Source: Streptomyces sp. V3I8 (GTDB taxonomy: Bacteria; Actinomycetota; Actinomycetes; Streptomycetales; Streptomycetaceae). From it: a stretch of DNA of 64,000 nt. Below the pieces are notes generated by a model. That model ran no database searches. It saw nothing but the letters and a program-made list of their open reading frames with translations, and was not told where the DNA came from. The DNA lies in NCBI RefSeq assembly GCF_030817535.1, contig NZ_JAUSZL010000002.1:4092001-4156000 (forward strand), in the 5' to 3' direction. Both the position numbers and the translations under genes were made by a program. Below are positions 48,782 to 56,681 of the stretch, in pieces (position 1 is the stretch's first letter; each line of letters starts with the position of its first letter).

Positions 48782-49921
48782 TCAGCCGAGGTGCCGGTTG
48801 GGCGCCTTCGCCGCGGCCTCGTACGCGGACAGCACGAGGACGTCGGCGCCCGCCGCGGCCAGCAGGCCGTTCCCGTCCGCCGCCGCCACGAAGGTGTCGG
48901 GCTCGCGCCAGGCGGTGACGACCCGGCGCACGCCCGCGTCGAGGATCAGCCGGGCGCAGGGGGAGGGCCGTGAGGCGCGGCGGGCGCAGGGTTCCAGGCT
49001 GCTGTAGACCGTGGCGTCCGGGAGCCGCGGGTCGCCGGGGGCGATCTTGGCGAGCGCGGCCTCCTCGGCATGCTCGACGGGGTCGGACTCACGGGAGTAC
49101 CCGCGGGCCAGCTCCGTGCCGTCGGCCGCGACGACGACCGCGCCGACGCTGAACGCGGTCCGCGAGGGCGGGCACTCGGCGGCGAGTTCGCAGGCGAGCC
49201 GCAGCCAGCGGTGGTCGGCGGCGGCGGGGACGGGTCCGGTGCCGGGTGCGGTGGGCACGTACCGCATGAGCACCACGTCCCCCACCGGCCGGGTCTCGAC
49301 CAGGCGCATACGGCTGCGGGGGCCGCCGGGGTACGCGCCGGACCCGAACAGCTTCGGCGCGTGCGGCTGCCCCACCACGAGGGGCGCGAGGGCGAGCTGC
49401 AGTTCGTCGGCGAGCCCCTGCTGGAGGAGCTGGGTGTGCACCCGGCCGCCGCCCTCGACCATGAGCCGGCGGACGCCGCGGACGTCGTGGAGGTGGCTGA
49501 GCACGGCGCGCCAGTCCAGGCCGGGACCGACGGGTACGACGTCGACGTCCAGCCCGCGCAGCGCGTCGGCGGCCGCCACGGCACCCTCCTCGGTGGTGTA
49601 GACGATCTTCTCGCCGCCGGTGGACCAGAAGTTGGCGTCGGGGTCGAGGTCGCCGGTGCCGCTGACGGTGACCTTCAGCGGGTACTCCGGGCGGCCGGCG
49701 GCGACGCGGGCGGCGCGGCGCTCGGCGGAGTTGACGAGGAGGCGGGGGTTGTCGGCGCGCAGGGTGCCGGCGCCGACCAGGATGGCGTCGGAGTCGGCCC
49801 GCACCTCGTCGACCCGGTCGAAGTCCGCCGGGCCGGAGAGCAGCAGCCGTTCGGGGCCGGTGTCGTCCAGGCGGCCGTCGAGGGAGACGGCGGCGGACAA
49901 CAGGACGTAGGGGTGGGGCAT
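48782..49921 (-). CDS. RibD-like fusion: reductase domain followed by cytidine-deaminase-like domain
   Basis: A 379-residue protein. Residues 1-230 are a RibD-C/dihydrofolate-reductase-like domain (VLLSAAVSLDGRLDDT, AILVGAGTLRADNP, LMVEGGGRVHTQLL). Residues 240-379 are a zinc deaminase domain with HAEEAAL (His284) and PCARRASRPSPC. Canonical RibD has these in the opposite order. It would reduce and deaminate riboflavin-pathway pyrimidines. ATG 49921 follows GAAGGAGAG. It is divergent from a MarR gene with a shared operator, and GTP cyclohydrolase II is nearby, so a role in riboflavin or a flavin-like metabolite is likely. Confidence 0.85.
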   Translation of the reverse strand: MPHPYVLLSAAVSLDGRLDDTGPERLLLSGPADFDRVDEVRADSDAILVGAGTLRADNPRLLVNSAERRAARVAAGRPEYPLKVTVSGTGDLDPDANFWSTGGEKIVYTTEEGAVAAADALRGLDVDVVPVGPGLDWRAVLSHLHDVRGVRRLMVEGGGRVHTQLLQQGLADELQLALAPLVVGQPHAPKLFGSGAYPGGPRSRMRLVETRPVGDVVLMRYVPTAPGTGPVPAAADHRWLRLACELAAECPPSRTAFSVGAVVVAADGTELARGYSRESDPVEHAEEAALAKIAPGDPRLPDATVYSSLEPCARRASRPSPCARLILDAGVRRVVTAWREPDTFVAAADGNGLLAAAGADVLVLSAYEAAAKAPNRHLG

Positions 49922-49962
49922 GGACTCGCTCTCCTTCTCACGGGCCGCGGGCCCGCGATTGG

Positions 49963-49974
49963 TTCAAGTTTGAA
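49963..49974. promoter_or_regulatory. MarR operator, site 1
   Basis: TTCAAGTTTGAA (TTCAA/TTGAA arms) lies between the divergent ribD-like and marR genes. Related 12-base sites are at 50561 and 50604 before ribA. Confidence 0.7.
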
Positions 49975-49993
49975 ACAAACCTACACTGGAGGC

Positions 49994-50512
49994 ATGACGA
50001 CCCGCTGGCTCACCCCCGAGGAGCAGCGCGCCTGGCGCGCCTACATCGCCGCCTCCCACCTCCTGGAGGACGCGATCGACCGGCAGCTCCAGCAGGAGGC
50101 CGGCATGCCGCACCTGTACTACTCCATCCTGGCCAACCTCTCCGAGGCACCGGACCGCCGGCTGCGCATGACCGACCTGGCCGAGCGGACGAAGATCACC
50201 CGCAGCCGTCTCACGTACGCGGTGACCCGTCTGGAGAAGGACGGGGCGGTACGCCGTGAAGGATGCCCCGGTGACAAGCGCGGCAGCATCGCCGTCCTGA
50301 CCGACGAGGGCATGACGCTGCTGGAGCGCACGGCGCCCGGCCACGTCGAGACCGTCCGCGCGACGCTCTTCGACCACCTCACGCCGGAGCAGGTCGGGCA
50401 GCTGGAGGAGATGTTCACGGGTGTGGCGCGCGGCCTGCAGGGCGAGGAACCGGGAGCGACGGCCCCGGACGACCTCCCCTGGCGCCGCCGCTCGTCGGGC
50501 CCCTGCGCATAG
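49994..50512 (+). CDS. MarR-family regulator of the riboflavin-type cluster
   Basis: A 172-residue MarR repressor with HTH text LRMTDLAERTKITRSRLTYAVTRLEKDGAV and wing RREGCPGDKRGSIAVLTDEG. A ribosome site GGAGG is three bases before ATG 49994. It sits between a RibD-like gene and ribA, and the same inverted repeat type occurs before all three, so it probably controls the whole cluster. The inducer is unknown. Confidence 0.9.
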   Translation: MTTRWLTPEEQRAWRAYIAASHLLEDAIDRQLQQEAGMPHLYYSILANLSEAPDRRLRMTDLAERTKITRSRLTYAVTRLEKDGAVRREGCPGDKRGSIAVLTDEGMTLLERTAPGHVETVRATLFDHLTPEQVGQLEEMFTGVARGLQGEEPGATAPDDLPWRRRSSGPCA

Positions 50513-50560
50513 CGGCAGCCACCGCACCGGGCGACTCCCTGCTTCCCCCGTCACCATTGC

Positions 50561-50621
50561 TTTAACTTTAAAACATGAGTAGGGTCCCGACTCGAGGATC
50601 TGCTTCAAATCTGAAGCAGAT
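50561..50621. promoter_or_regulatory. MarR operators, sites 2 and 3, upstream of ribA
   Basis: TTTAACTTTAAA (50561-50572) and TTCAAATCTGAA (50604-50615) match the pattern TTYAA-NY-TTRAA of site 1. Site 3 is the centre of a larger palindrome whose perfect 10-base arms ATCTGCTTCA/TGAAGCAGAT span 50598-50621. Confidence 0.75.
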
Positions 50622-50645
50622 GAGGACCGTGGACCGGAGAGCCGC

Positions 50646-51275
50646 ATGCCCGACCATCCCGCCGCCACCCAGCGCTCACGCGTCCGGGTGCCCCTGCGCT
50701 TCCATGACGGTTACGGCGTCGACGCCGAACTGGTCACCTTCCACGGTCTGACCGACGGCCAGGAACACGTGGCGGTGATCCTCGGCGACCCGGCCGGCGC
50801 GACGCCCCTGGTGCGCCTGCACTCCGAGTGCCTGACGGGCGACGCCTTCGGCTCGTCCCGCTGCGACTGCGGCCCGCAACTGCGCGAGGCCGTCGAGCAG
50901 ATCGCCGAGCACGGCGGCGTGCTCCTCTACCTCCGCCAGGAGGGCCGCGGCATAGGCCTCTACAACAAGCTCGACGCGTACGCGCTGCAGGACGGAGGCC
51001 TCGACACGTACGCCGCCAACGCGGCCCTGGGCCTGCCCGAGGACGCCCGGGACTACACGGCGGCGGCCCAGATGCTCACAGCCCTCGGCATCGGGGAGCT
51101 GGACCTCCTGTCCAACAACCCGGACAAGGCGGAGCAGCTCCGCACCCTCGGCATCGACGTGCGGCGCCGGGTCCCGACGGGCGTGTTCACCACGGCCCAC
51201 AACGTCCTCTACCTCCGCGCGAAGGTCCTCCAGACCCAGCACACGCTGCCCCTGGCGAAGCTGACGGTGGGCTGA
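50646..51275 (+). CDS. ribA: GTP cyclohydrolase II
   Basis: A 209-residue stand-alone RibA, which opens GTP to the first riboflavin intermediate. Zinc cysteines are C62, C73 and C75 (HSECLTGD, SRCDCG). The catalytic block RQEGRGIGL is at 97-105, with LDTYAANAALGLPEDARDY and LLSNNPDKAEQL after it. ATG 50646 follows GGAGA. It lacks the RibB half present in the usual RibAB, so it may be a duplicate used for a special pathway. Confidence 0.93.
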   Translation: MPDHPAATQRSRVRVPLRFHDGYGVDAELVTFHGLTDGQEHVAVILGDPAGATPLVRLHSECLTGDAFGSSRCDCGPQLREAVEQIAEHGGVLLYLRQEGRGIGLYNKLDAYALQDGGLDTYAANAALGLPEDARDYTAAAQMLTALGIGELDLLSNNPDKAEQLRTLGIDVRRRVPTGVFTTAHNVLYLRAKVLQTQHTLPLAKLTVG

Positions 51276-51324
51276 GGGCGTCGCCGGCCCGCCGCAGACG
51301 GTGCGGTAGGCGCTCGTGCTGCGC

Positions 51325-51429
51325 TCACTCACCCCGCGCCGGCGTCTCCCTCATGACGTCCTCGACCGGGACACCGGCAGCCGGGTTCGCCATACGTTCG
51401 TCGATGATCCGGTTGATCTCGCGCTCTTC
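51325..51429 (-). pseudogene. Possible antitoxin C-terminal remnant
   Basis: The minus strand encodes EEREINRIIDERMANPAAGV followed by PVEDVMRETPARGE and a stop, with no start codon. The phrase resembles C-terminal ends of RelB/Phd-like antitoxins. It begins directly after the stop of the next gene. The assignment is weak. Confidence 0.25.
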
Positions 51430-51747
51430 CTACTTCTGGTACCTGCGTAGAACCTCGATCAGCATGACAGCGACCACTCCCCTGCCCGTCCGGTGATCAC
51501 CGCGGGGGTGTCGTCCCGGTCGTGGGCGGGGACGCCGGGTCGTCCAGCAGGGGGCGGGCGAGGGCGAGCCGAGCCCGTACGGGGAGCGGAGGCGGGGCAG
51601 GGCCGGCGCCGGAGGTGCCGGGGCGTGACGTACGGCGGTGACGTGGAGGCAGAGACAGGGGCGATGGCGGGTACGGCGCCGTTTACCCGTACCCGAGGAG
51701 AAGAGGAGCCGCATCCATTCGAGGGTGCGACGGATAAGGTCGTACAT
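51430..51747 (-). CDS. Small conserved Streptomyces protein (MYDLIRRTLEW type), possibly degraded at the C-terminus
   Basis: The N-terminus MYDLIRRTLEWMRLLFSSGT followed by GKRR is one I recognise from a widespread small Streptomyces family of unknown function. AAGGAGCG lies seven bases before ATG 51747. After the first third the protein becomes Arg/Pro-rich and lacks the usual PYL-type ending, so an old frameshift or degeneration is possible. No function can be given. Confidence 0.55.
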   Translation of the reverse strand: MYDLIRRTLEWMRLLFSSGTGKRRRTRHRPCLCLHVTAVRHAPAPPAPALPRLRSPYGLGSPSPAPCWTTRRPRPRPGRHPRGDHRTGRGVVAVMLIEVLRRYQK

Positions 51748-51996
51748 GTTGACGCTCCTTCAGCAGCGTTGACCATGCCCCGGGAGGTCTGGCCACCTCG
51801 CCGGGGCCTTGTCGCGACCTTGCCCGCGAAGGGCACGTACGTCATCGCGATGCCGGAGCCGACCGGCGACGAGCCCGCCGGAGGCGAACCCCGCCAGGCG
51901 CGAGCGTGACGAGGGCGGAGCCCCGGGTGTCCGCGGTGTCCGGGCAAGCGGGTGACATGGGCGTTGCCCGTCGGGGCGACGGTCGTTGGGGCAGGC

Positions 51997-52206
51997 ATGA
52001 TCAAAAAGATTGCCTGTGTCTCCGTCATGGCCGTCGCCCTCCTGACGGCCGCTCCGGCCGCCCAGGCGGCAGCCGCGGCTCCTCCTGCCCCGTCCGCCGG
52101 CGCACCCGGCGCCGACCTCCTCAACGGCCTCCTCGGGTCGCTGGAGATCGGAAACCCGGCCAGGTCGCCTTCGACGCTGCTCCCGACGGGCATTCTCGGC
52201 GGCTGA
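51997..52206 (+). CDS. Small secreted peptide
   Basis: A 69-residue frame with a clear signal peptide, MIKKIACVSVMAVALLTAAP followed by AAQA, and a mature part of about 45 residues rich in Ala/Pro/Gly ending LLNGLLGSLEIGNPARSPST. The mature part is somewhat like the Gly/Leu-rich parts of chaplins or small secreted Streptomyces peptides, but has no cysteines or recognised motif. It is followed by a strong terminator, which supports it being transcribed. Confidence 0.5.
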   Translation: MIKKIACVSVMAVALLTAAPAAQAAAAAPPAPSAGAPGADLLNGLLGSLEIGNPARSPSTLLPTGILGG

Positions 52207-52223
52207 GGCGGCACCGCACGACG

Positions 52224-52258
52224 ACGCCCCCTGAGAGGTCTGCACCTCTCAAGGGGCG
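52224..52258. terminator. Strong terminator at chromosome-element boundary
   Basis: CGCCCCCTGAGAGGT and ACCTCTCAAGGGGCG arms with one bulge enclose a four-base loop and are followed by TTCGT. It is the last chromosomal feature before the attachment site and probably originally ended the tRNA-Lys transcript too. Confidence 0.85.
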
Positions 52259-52298
52259 TTCGTGCTGATCAACACCTAGTTGGATTCCCCAACTCGCG

Positions 52299-52342
52299 TA
52301 GACCCTGTGGGACTCGAACCCACAACCAATGGATTAAAAGTC
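52299..52342 (-). other. Attachment site: 3-prime half of a tRNA-Lys gene
   Basis: The minus strand reads GACTTTTAATCC, containing the anticodon loop CTTTTAA (TTT, lysine), then a T arm GTGGGTTCGAGTCCCAC and an acceptor end AGGGTCTA. No D arm or 5-prime acceptor is present upstream, so this is not a whole tRNA. A tRNA 3-prime half next to an integrase is the typical att junction of an integrated element. Its orientation places the element on the higher-coordinate side and the intact tRNA-Lys beyond the right edge. Confidence 0.8.
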
Positions 52343-52562
52343 TGCGGCCCACTCATCGTGTCTCGTATCGCGCCGTTCCGCCGAGAGCCGCGCCGAACCG
52401 TCCGGTGCTGGTCAGGGGCGTTTATCGTCTGTTCATCGCGCTCACTTCACACCGTCTCATATCGCCCCGTATCGCGCTGTTGCGTGGCCTTCGGGCCAGC
52501 ACGGGGCCAGCAGGAAGGGCCCCCGACCCGCAGGTCAGAGGCCCTTTCGCTGAGTGCCGATT

Positions 52563-54251
52563 CTACGCGGTCGCCTGCCCGTTGTCAGTGCGCGGGCGTA
52601 CGGTGGCTTCATCATCCGCGCTCGCTGGCTGCGACGCGGCAGGCCCCGCCTCCGGCGCAGCATCCGGCGCAGCATCCGGCGGCGGGGCCTTGCTCTGTCC
52701 CCGCCGCGCACGGGGCACGGCCGCCGCCGCCTTCTCCGTCAGTTCGTCCTCGTACTCCTCGAACAGCTCCATGTAGGTGTCGACCGTGAGCACGTAGGTC
52801 GAGTGGCGAAGCTTCACCTTCGCGTCGTTCATGTCGCCCCCGCCGGCCTTCACGAGCGCCGCTGCTCCGTGTCGGAGGTCCCGCAAGTTGATGGGCGGAA
52901 GGTCGGCCGCTTCCATGATCCGCTTGAACGTCTTGGAGACGACGTCCGGGTGCAGCCACTCACCCGACTCGGTCGTGAACATCTTGCCCGTGTCCGCCCA
53001 GTCCGCCGTGCCCTTGCCCTGTTCGCGTTCTGCGGCGGCTCGTGCGTTCCAGGCGTCGCGCTCGGCCCTCTGCTGGGCGCGGTGCTCTTCCAGGACGGCG
53101 ACCGTGCCGGCGTCCAGCTTCACCGTGGATGCAGAGTCCTGCGTCTTGGGAGTCGTCTCGATCGGCGTCCACCCGTCGACCACGATCTCGGTCGCCACGA
53201 GGATCGTCTTCTTGGCCGCGCTGAAGTTTTCCCATGCCTGGCCCACGCCCTCGCCGCGGCGCAGGCCGTGATGGGCGATCAGGTGGAAGAAGGCGTACAG
53301 GCGGTCCCCCTCAGCGGCGTCGAGGAACGCGCCGAGCTGAGCCGGGTTCCACACCATCACCGGCGACGGCTTCTCGCCCGTCTGCCGCCAACGGGCCACC
53401 CGCTCAGCAGTCCACAGCAGTCCCTTGGGCCGGGCTGCCGGGTCGAGCTCGACGTGTTGCGCCGCGTTGAAGGTGATGAGCTGCTTGGCGATGGCCTTGT
53501 TCAACGCCATGCGGAGCGTGCGCCGGATGGCCTGCTTCGTGGCAGGTCCGGTAATCCGGCGGAAGGGTGGCATGGCCGCGAGCTTCTCTCGCTCTGCAGC
53601 GAGCTGGGCACGCTCCGCCGCCTTCGGCGCTCCCGGCTTGCCCCTCTTGCAGCGGGCGGCCTGCTCACGACGGGCGGCGTTCTCCGCGCGAGTCACGTCG
53701 TTGCGGTCGTCGATGGCGTTGAACATGTCTTCGACGTGGCCGACGCTGAGCCGGTCCAGGCGCAGGTGTTCGAGGGCTGGCTTCAGGTGCACGCGGATAT
53801 GGCTGTTGTATCCGTGGTTCGTGGTGGTGCGGGTCTTCTTGTTGGCCATGACCTTGTCGAGCCACTCGCCCACGGTCGTCTTCCCGTCGAGCGGGACGCC
53901 GACGCCCAACTTGCGCTGCACCTCAGCGGGGTCCGGGATGAGGGCGCGTCGCGTCATGACGTCAGCCAGCAGGTCACCGACCCGACGCTGTTCATCGAGG
54001 TCGTCGCCGGGAAGATCGAGGAGCGCCTGTAGCCGGGAGAGGTCGGCCGAGGCGTCCTTCACGCTGCCGTATCCAGTGCGCCGGAAAATTCGGCGCTTCC
54101 CTTCCGCGTCGGGCGGCAGCTCCTGGCGCAGGGATAGGGATCCGTGACTCTTCTTGCTGAGCTGGGGGCACTTCTTGCCCAGCAGCTTTCCGTCTGCCCC
54201 ACGGCACTCGCACCGCTTGGTGATGCCTCCGGCCCGGCGTGCAGACGGCAT
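52563..54251 (-). CDS. Tyrosine-type site-specific integrase
   Basis: A 562-residue recombinase. An N-terminal zinc-finger-like segment (ITKRCECRGADGKLLGKKCP) and arm-binding part precede the SAM-like core-binding domain (TVGEWLDKVMANKKT, SHIRVHLKPALEHLRL). The catalytic domain has the first Arg in AHHGLRRGEG (about 328), LRDLRHGAAALV (RHxR box variant) and the nucleophile Tyr493 in LTVDTYMEL. The C-terminal 50 residues are Pro/Ala-rich. It lies 220 bases from the att site. AAAGGAG precedes ATG 54251. Confidence 0.93.
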   Translation of the reverse strand: MPSARRAGGITKRCECRGADGKLLGKKCPQLSKKSHGSLSLRQELPPDAEGKRRIFRRTGYGSVKDASADLSRLQALLDLPGDDLDEQRRVGDLLADVMTRRALIPDPAEVQRKLGVGVPLDGKTTVGEWLDKVMANKKTRTTTNHGYNSHIRVHLKPALEHLRLDRLSVGHVEDMFNAIDDRNDVTRAENAARREQAARCKRGKPGAPKAAERAQLAAEREKLAAMPPFRRITGPATKQAIRRTLRMALNKAIAKQLITFNAAQHVELDPAARPKGLLWTAERVARWRQTGEKPSPVMVWNPAQLGAFLDAAEGDRLYAFFHLIAHHGLRRGEGVGQAWENFSAAKKTILVATEIVVDGWTPIETTPKTQDSASTVKLDAGTVAVLEEHRAQQRAERDAWNARAAAEREQGKGTADWADTGKMFTTESGEWLHPDVVSKTFKRIMEAADLPPINLRDLRHGAAALVKAGGGDMNDAKVKLRHSTYVLTVDTYMELFEEYEDELTEKAAAAVPRARRGQSKAPPPDAAPDAAPEAGPAASQPASADDEATVRPRTDNGQATA

Positions 54252-54254
54252 GCG

Positions 54255-54488
54255 CTACTCCTTTCGCTCGGGAGGCTTCTCCGCACGTCCGGTATCGAGG
54301 TGCGCGAGACCTACGTTCAGCACGTGGTCCGCGGCCTCGTTCAGCCGATCGAGCATCTCCGGTTCCATCTTGCCGGGACGCACCGCAAATGCCAGCCCGT
54401 ACTCGTTCTCGATGGGCACCAGAAGTTCGTCTTCTGGTACGGCTGAGCTGAAGAAATACCAGACTCGTGGACTGCGCGGTGACTCCAT
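54255..54488 (-). CDS. Small hypothetical protein upstream of integrase
   Basis: A 77-residue acidic protein (PRVWYFFSSAVPEDELLVPI, then EMLDRLNEAADHVLNVGL) whose stop is three bases before the integrase ATG, so they are cotranscribed. The second ATG (54488) is preferred because GGGGG lies at the right distance. No family recognised. Confidence 0.6.
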   Translation of the reverse strand: MESPRSPRVWYFFSSAVPEDELLVPIENEYGLAFAVRPGKMEPEMLDRLNEAADHVLNVGLAHLDTGRAEKPPERKE

Positions 54489-54644
54489 ACAGTCATCCCC
54501 CATCTCCCGCTCACGCGTTCGATTTCCAGCTTAGACCTGCGCCTCTATGGGGGAGGCGTTCAGAGATGATCGCACCACGCACCCCTTCTGGCTACACCAA
54601 GCTCGGGATACTCACTCAGAGTGATGCAGTGGGGAACGGCTGAG

Positions 54645-55073
54645 CTAGTCGCTTTCACCCTTCTCCGGTGGAACCAGCGTGTCAATCAGGCTGAGTAGTC
54701 GTTCCCGCTGGTCAGCCGGGAGGCGATCGAGCTTGTGGACGTAGGCCCTTGCCTCGCTCGACCCGGACCTGAGGGGGTCGACCCCATGGAACTGACTGCC
54801 AGCCGCGTCCTGCAGTCGCTGTACGGGCAGTTCGGCGGCCTCCGCGAGGGCCCGCAGCTCGGCGAACACTGGCGGCGTAACCGGCTCCCCAGTCTCCAGC
54901 CGGTAGATCCAACCGCGCGTGACCCTCGCGCCGGAGACGGGGTCAACCGCCTTCGAGGCGAACGTGTCCAGGCTCTCCTTCAACTCGGCCCGCCGGTCGC
55001 GGATGAGGTCCGCGAAATCCGTCCTGTGCTCAGGGTCACGAGTGCTGTCGTCCTTGGCCGCCATGGGGCTCAT
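54645..55073 (-). CDS. XRE-family repressor-like regulator
   Basis: A 142-residue protein with an atypical XRE helix-turn-helix domain at about 20-90: FADLIRDRRAELKESLDTFA, then SGARVTRGWIYRLETGEPVTP and FAELRALAEAAELP. A C-terminal helical segment (ARAYVHKLDRLPADQRERLL) could dimerise. It is divergent from the 55342 gene across a region full of repeated operators, the position of an immunity repressor. GGAG is seven bases before ATG 55073. Confidence 0.75.
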   Translation of the reverse strand: MSPMAAKDDSTRDPEHRTDFADLIRDRRAELKESLDTFASKAVDPVSGARVTRGWIYRLETGEPVTPPVFAELRALAEAAELPVQRLQDAAGSQFHGVDPLRSGSSEARAYVHKLDRLPADQRERLLSLIDTLVPPEKGESD

Positions 55074-55158
55074 CCTGCCACTCCTGATTCGTATGGGGGC
55101 GTGGGGGTGTTCAGGGGGTTCACGGGCTATTGAGCCTTACGGGCAGGTCACGTACAGC

Positions 55159-55341
55159 GTTCAGCGCACGTACTGAACGGATTGTTCAGCACGTTGGACG
55201 TTGACGCCAGGTCGCACGGAGTCATTGACCGATTCCTTACACACGCCCGCTCATTCAACACGCTGGACAAACCGTTCAGGCCATGGAATGCTCACACGCA
55301 CACCGTTCAACGAGATGAATGATCTCTTCAACGAGGTGAAC
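55159..55341. promoter_or_regulatory. Operator array of the element switch region
   Basis: Four 16-base sites fit the partial palindrome NTTCARC-NN-GNTGRAN: GTTCAGCACGTTGGAC (55184), ATTCAACACGCTGGAC (55253), GTTCAACGAGATGAAT (55305) and CTTCAACGAGGTGAAC (55326). A further perfect repeat GTTCAG-8-CTGAAC is at 55159-55178, and CTGAAC-5-GTTCAG at 55173-55189. They fill the region between two divergent HTH genes, as in phage lysogeny switches. Confidence 0.75.
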
Positions 55342-55638
55342 GTGAGCAAGTACAAGCCCGAGCTACCGCCCACCATGTACGCGGTCCTGAACGCGGACCG
55401 GCTGAAGATCCTCATGGAACGCACCGGCACTGGTGAGTCCGTCACCGGCCGCGAACTGGCTGCCGCCGCTGGCGTCGCCACCGGGACGATCGGCGCCCTC
55501 ATGTCTGGCGCGCAAAGGACCGTTTCCGAGGACAAGGCCAAGGCGATCGCTGCGGTCCTCGGCATCGACCTGCTCGTGCTGTTCGTCCCGATGGAACGCG
55601 CCGGCCGCGTCTTCATCCCTTCTCAGGCGGCGTCATGA
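55342..55638 (+). CDS. Cro-like XRE regulator
   Basis: A 98-residue protein with an HTH of the XRE type: ESVTGRELAAAAGVATGTIG, LMSGAQRTVSEDKAKAIAAVL, then LLVLFVPMERAGRVFIPS. It starts at GTG 55342 right after the last operator copy. Its stop overlaps the next ATG (ATGA), beginning a tightly coupled early operon. Confidence 0.75.
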   Translation: MSKYKPELPPTMYAVLNADRLKILMERTGTGESVTGRELAAAAGVATGTIGALMSGAQRTVSEDKAKAIAAVLGIDLLVLFVPMERAGRVFIPSQAAS

Positions 55639-55949
55639 CGATCGCCGCCTACAGCCCCGAGCAGGTTCTGGCCCTGCCCGCCCTGCCGTCCGTGCAGCAG
55701 GCATTCGCCGCGCTGAACATCGGCAAGACCCTGGGCTACCGATTGATCCGCGAGGACGAGTTCCCCGTCGAGGTCGTGCCGCTCGGTCGTGCCCTGCACG
55801 TACGCCGAGCCGACCTTCTCCAGTTCCTCGGCCTCGCCGAGTCCGCGGATGCCGAGGTCCAGTCGGCATCCGCCACCGAAGACGACGACGCCCCCGGGGT
55901 CCAGCCGGGAGCGCCGTCCGAGCAGTCCGCACCCACAAGCGCCAGCTAG
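55635..55949 (+). CDS. Excisionase-like HTH protein
   Basis: A 104-residue protein. Residues 18-70 (VQQAFAALNIGKTLGYRLIR, EDEFPVEVVPLGRALHVRRADLL) are the winged HTH of helix-turn-helix-17/excisionase proteins. The rest is a polar Ala/Ser/Glu tail. In actinomycete elements such proteins help the integrase to excise the element. ATGA overlap with the gene before. Confidence 0.72.
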   Translation: MTIAAYSPEQVLALPALPSVQQAFAALNIGKTLGYRLIREDEFPVEVVPLGRALHVRRADLLQFLGLAESADAEVQSASATEDDDAPGVQPGAPSEQSAPTSAS

Positions 55950-55968
55950 CAGAGAACGGGGTCCGCTC

Positions 55969-56451
55969 ATGGCTGAGCTTCCCACGGCCGCCGCGCCGTC
56001 CACCAAGCCCGAGGTCGCCCGCGCACTGGCCGCCATCGAGGCGAGCACGCTGCTCGCCGAGGCCGACGTCGCCGAGTGCCTCACCGCCATCGGGGACCTG
56101 ATCAGGATCACCGGAGCGCCGGAGACCATCTTCGACTGGGTGCTGCACGTCCTGGGTCGCGAGTCGCTCCGGCAGTTCGCCGCCCAGCACCACATCACCC
56201 TGCACGAGTCGAGGGCCACCGACGAGGAGCAGCTGCCCAGGGCGGCCGTCATCTGGACTGCCGGCGGGGACGGGATGGCCATCATCCCGCAGGGCCAGCG
56301 GCCCACCACCGCGCTTCTCCAGCTCCGCGAAGAGGTCGCTCTCCGCGCGGAAGAGCTGCAGCGCGCGGCCGACTTCCAGGCGTCCCTCAGGGACGGCCAC
56401 GTCGAGACCGTCGGCGCCTGGCACGCCCGCACCTCGACGGCGGGCCGATGA
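55969..56451 (+). CDS. Hypothetical element protein
   Basis: A 160-residue mostly helical protein beginning MAELPTAAAPSTKPEVARAL with text such as ETIFDWVLHVLGRESLRQF and LQLREEVALRAEELQRAADF, the last probably a coiled coil. No family recognised. It overlaps the next gene by ATGA. Confidence 0.6.
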   Translation: MAELPTAAAPSTKPEVARALAAIEASTLLAEADVAECLTAIGDLIRITGAPETIFDWVLHVLGRESLRQFAAQHHITLHESRATDEEQLPRAAVIWTAGGDGMAIIPQGQRPTTALLQLREEVALRAEELQRAADFQASLRDGHVETVGAWHARTSTAGR

Positions 56452-56681
56452 CCAGCCCCGCCGTGCGCGCCCGGGACACCCCGGACCGCACGGTCCCCCA
56501 GCAGATCGACGGCCTGCTGATCGTCGACACGGACAAGGTCCGCGCTCGCTACGAGTGCTACCGCCCCGACTGCCCCCAGCGCCGCGAAGGACCGGCCTTC
56601 GGGCCGGACGCCGTCCTGGAGTTCGTCCGCGCCATCAAGACCGAGCACCTCGCCCGGCACCACTACGGGGAGAAGCCTTGA
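56448..56681 (+). CDS. Small hypothetical protein
   Basis: A 77-residue protein with one Cys pair six residues apart (YECYRPDCPQ) and FVRAIKTEHLARHHYGEKP at the end; a C-x-x-x-x-C and late His-His could bind zinc. Its stop overlaps the TTG start of the prim-pol gene. No family recognised. Confidence 0.6.
   Translation: MTSPAVRARDTPDRTVPQQIDGLLIVDTDKVRARYECYRPDCPQRREGPAFGPDAVLEFVRAIKTEHLARHHYGEKP

Noticed and set aside
52299-52342. Functional tRNA-Lys gene
   Set aside because: Only the anticodon-to-3-prime half is present; no D arm or 5-prime acceptor lies upstream.
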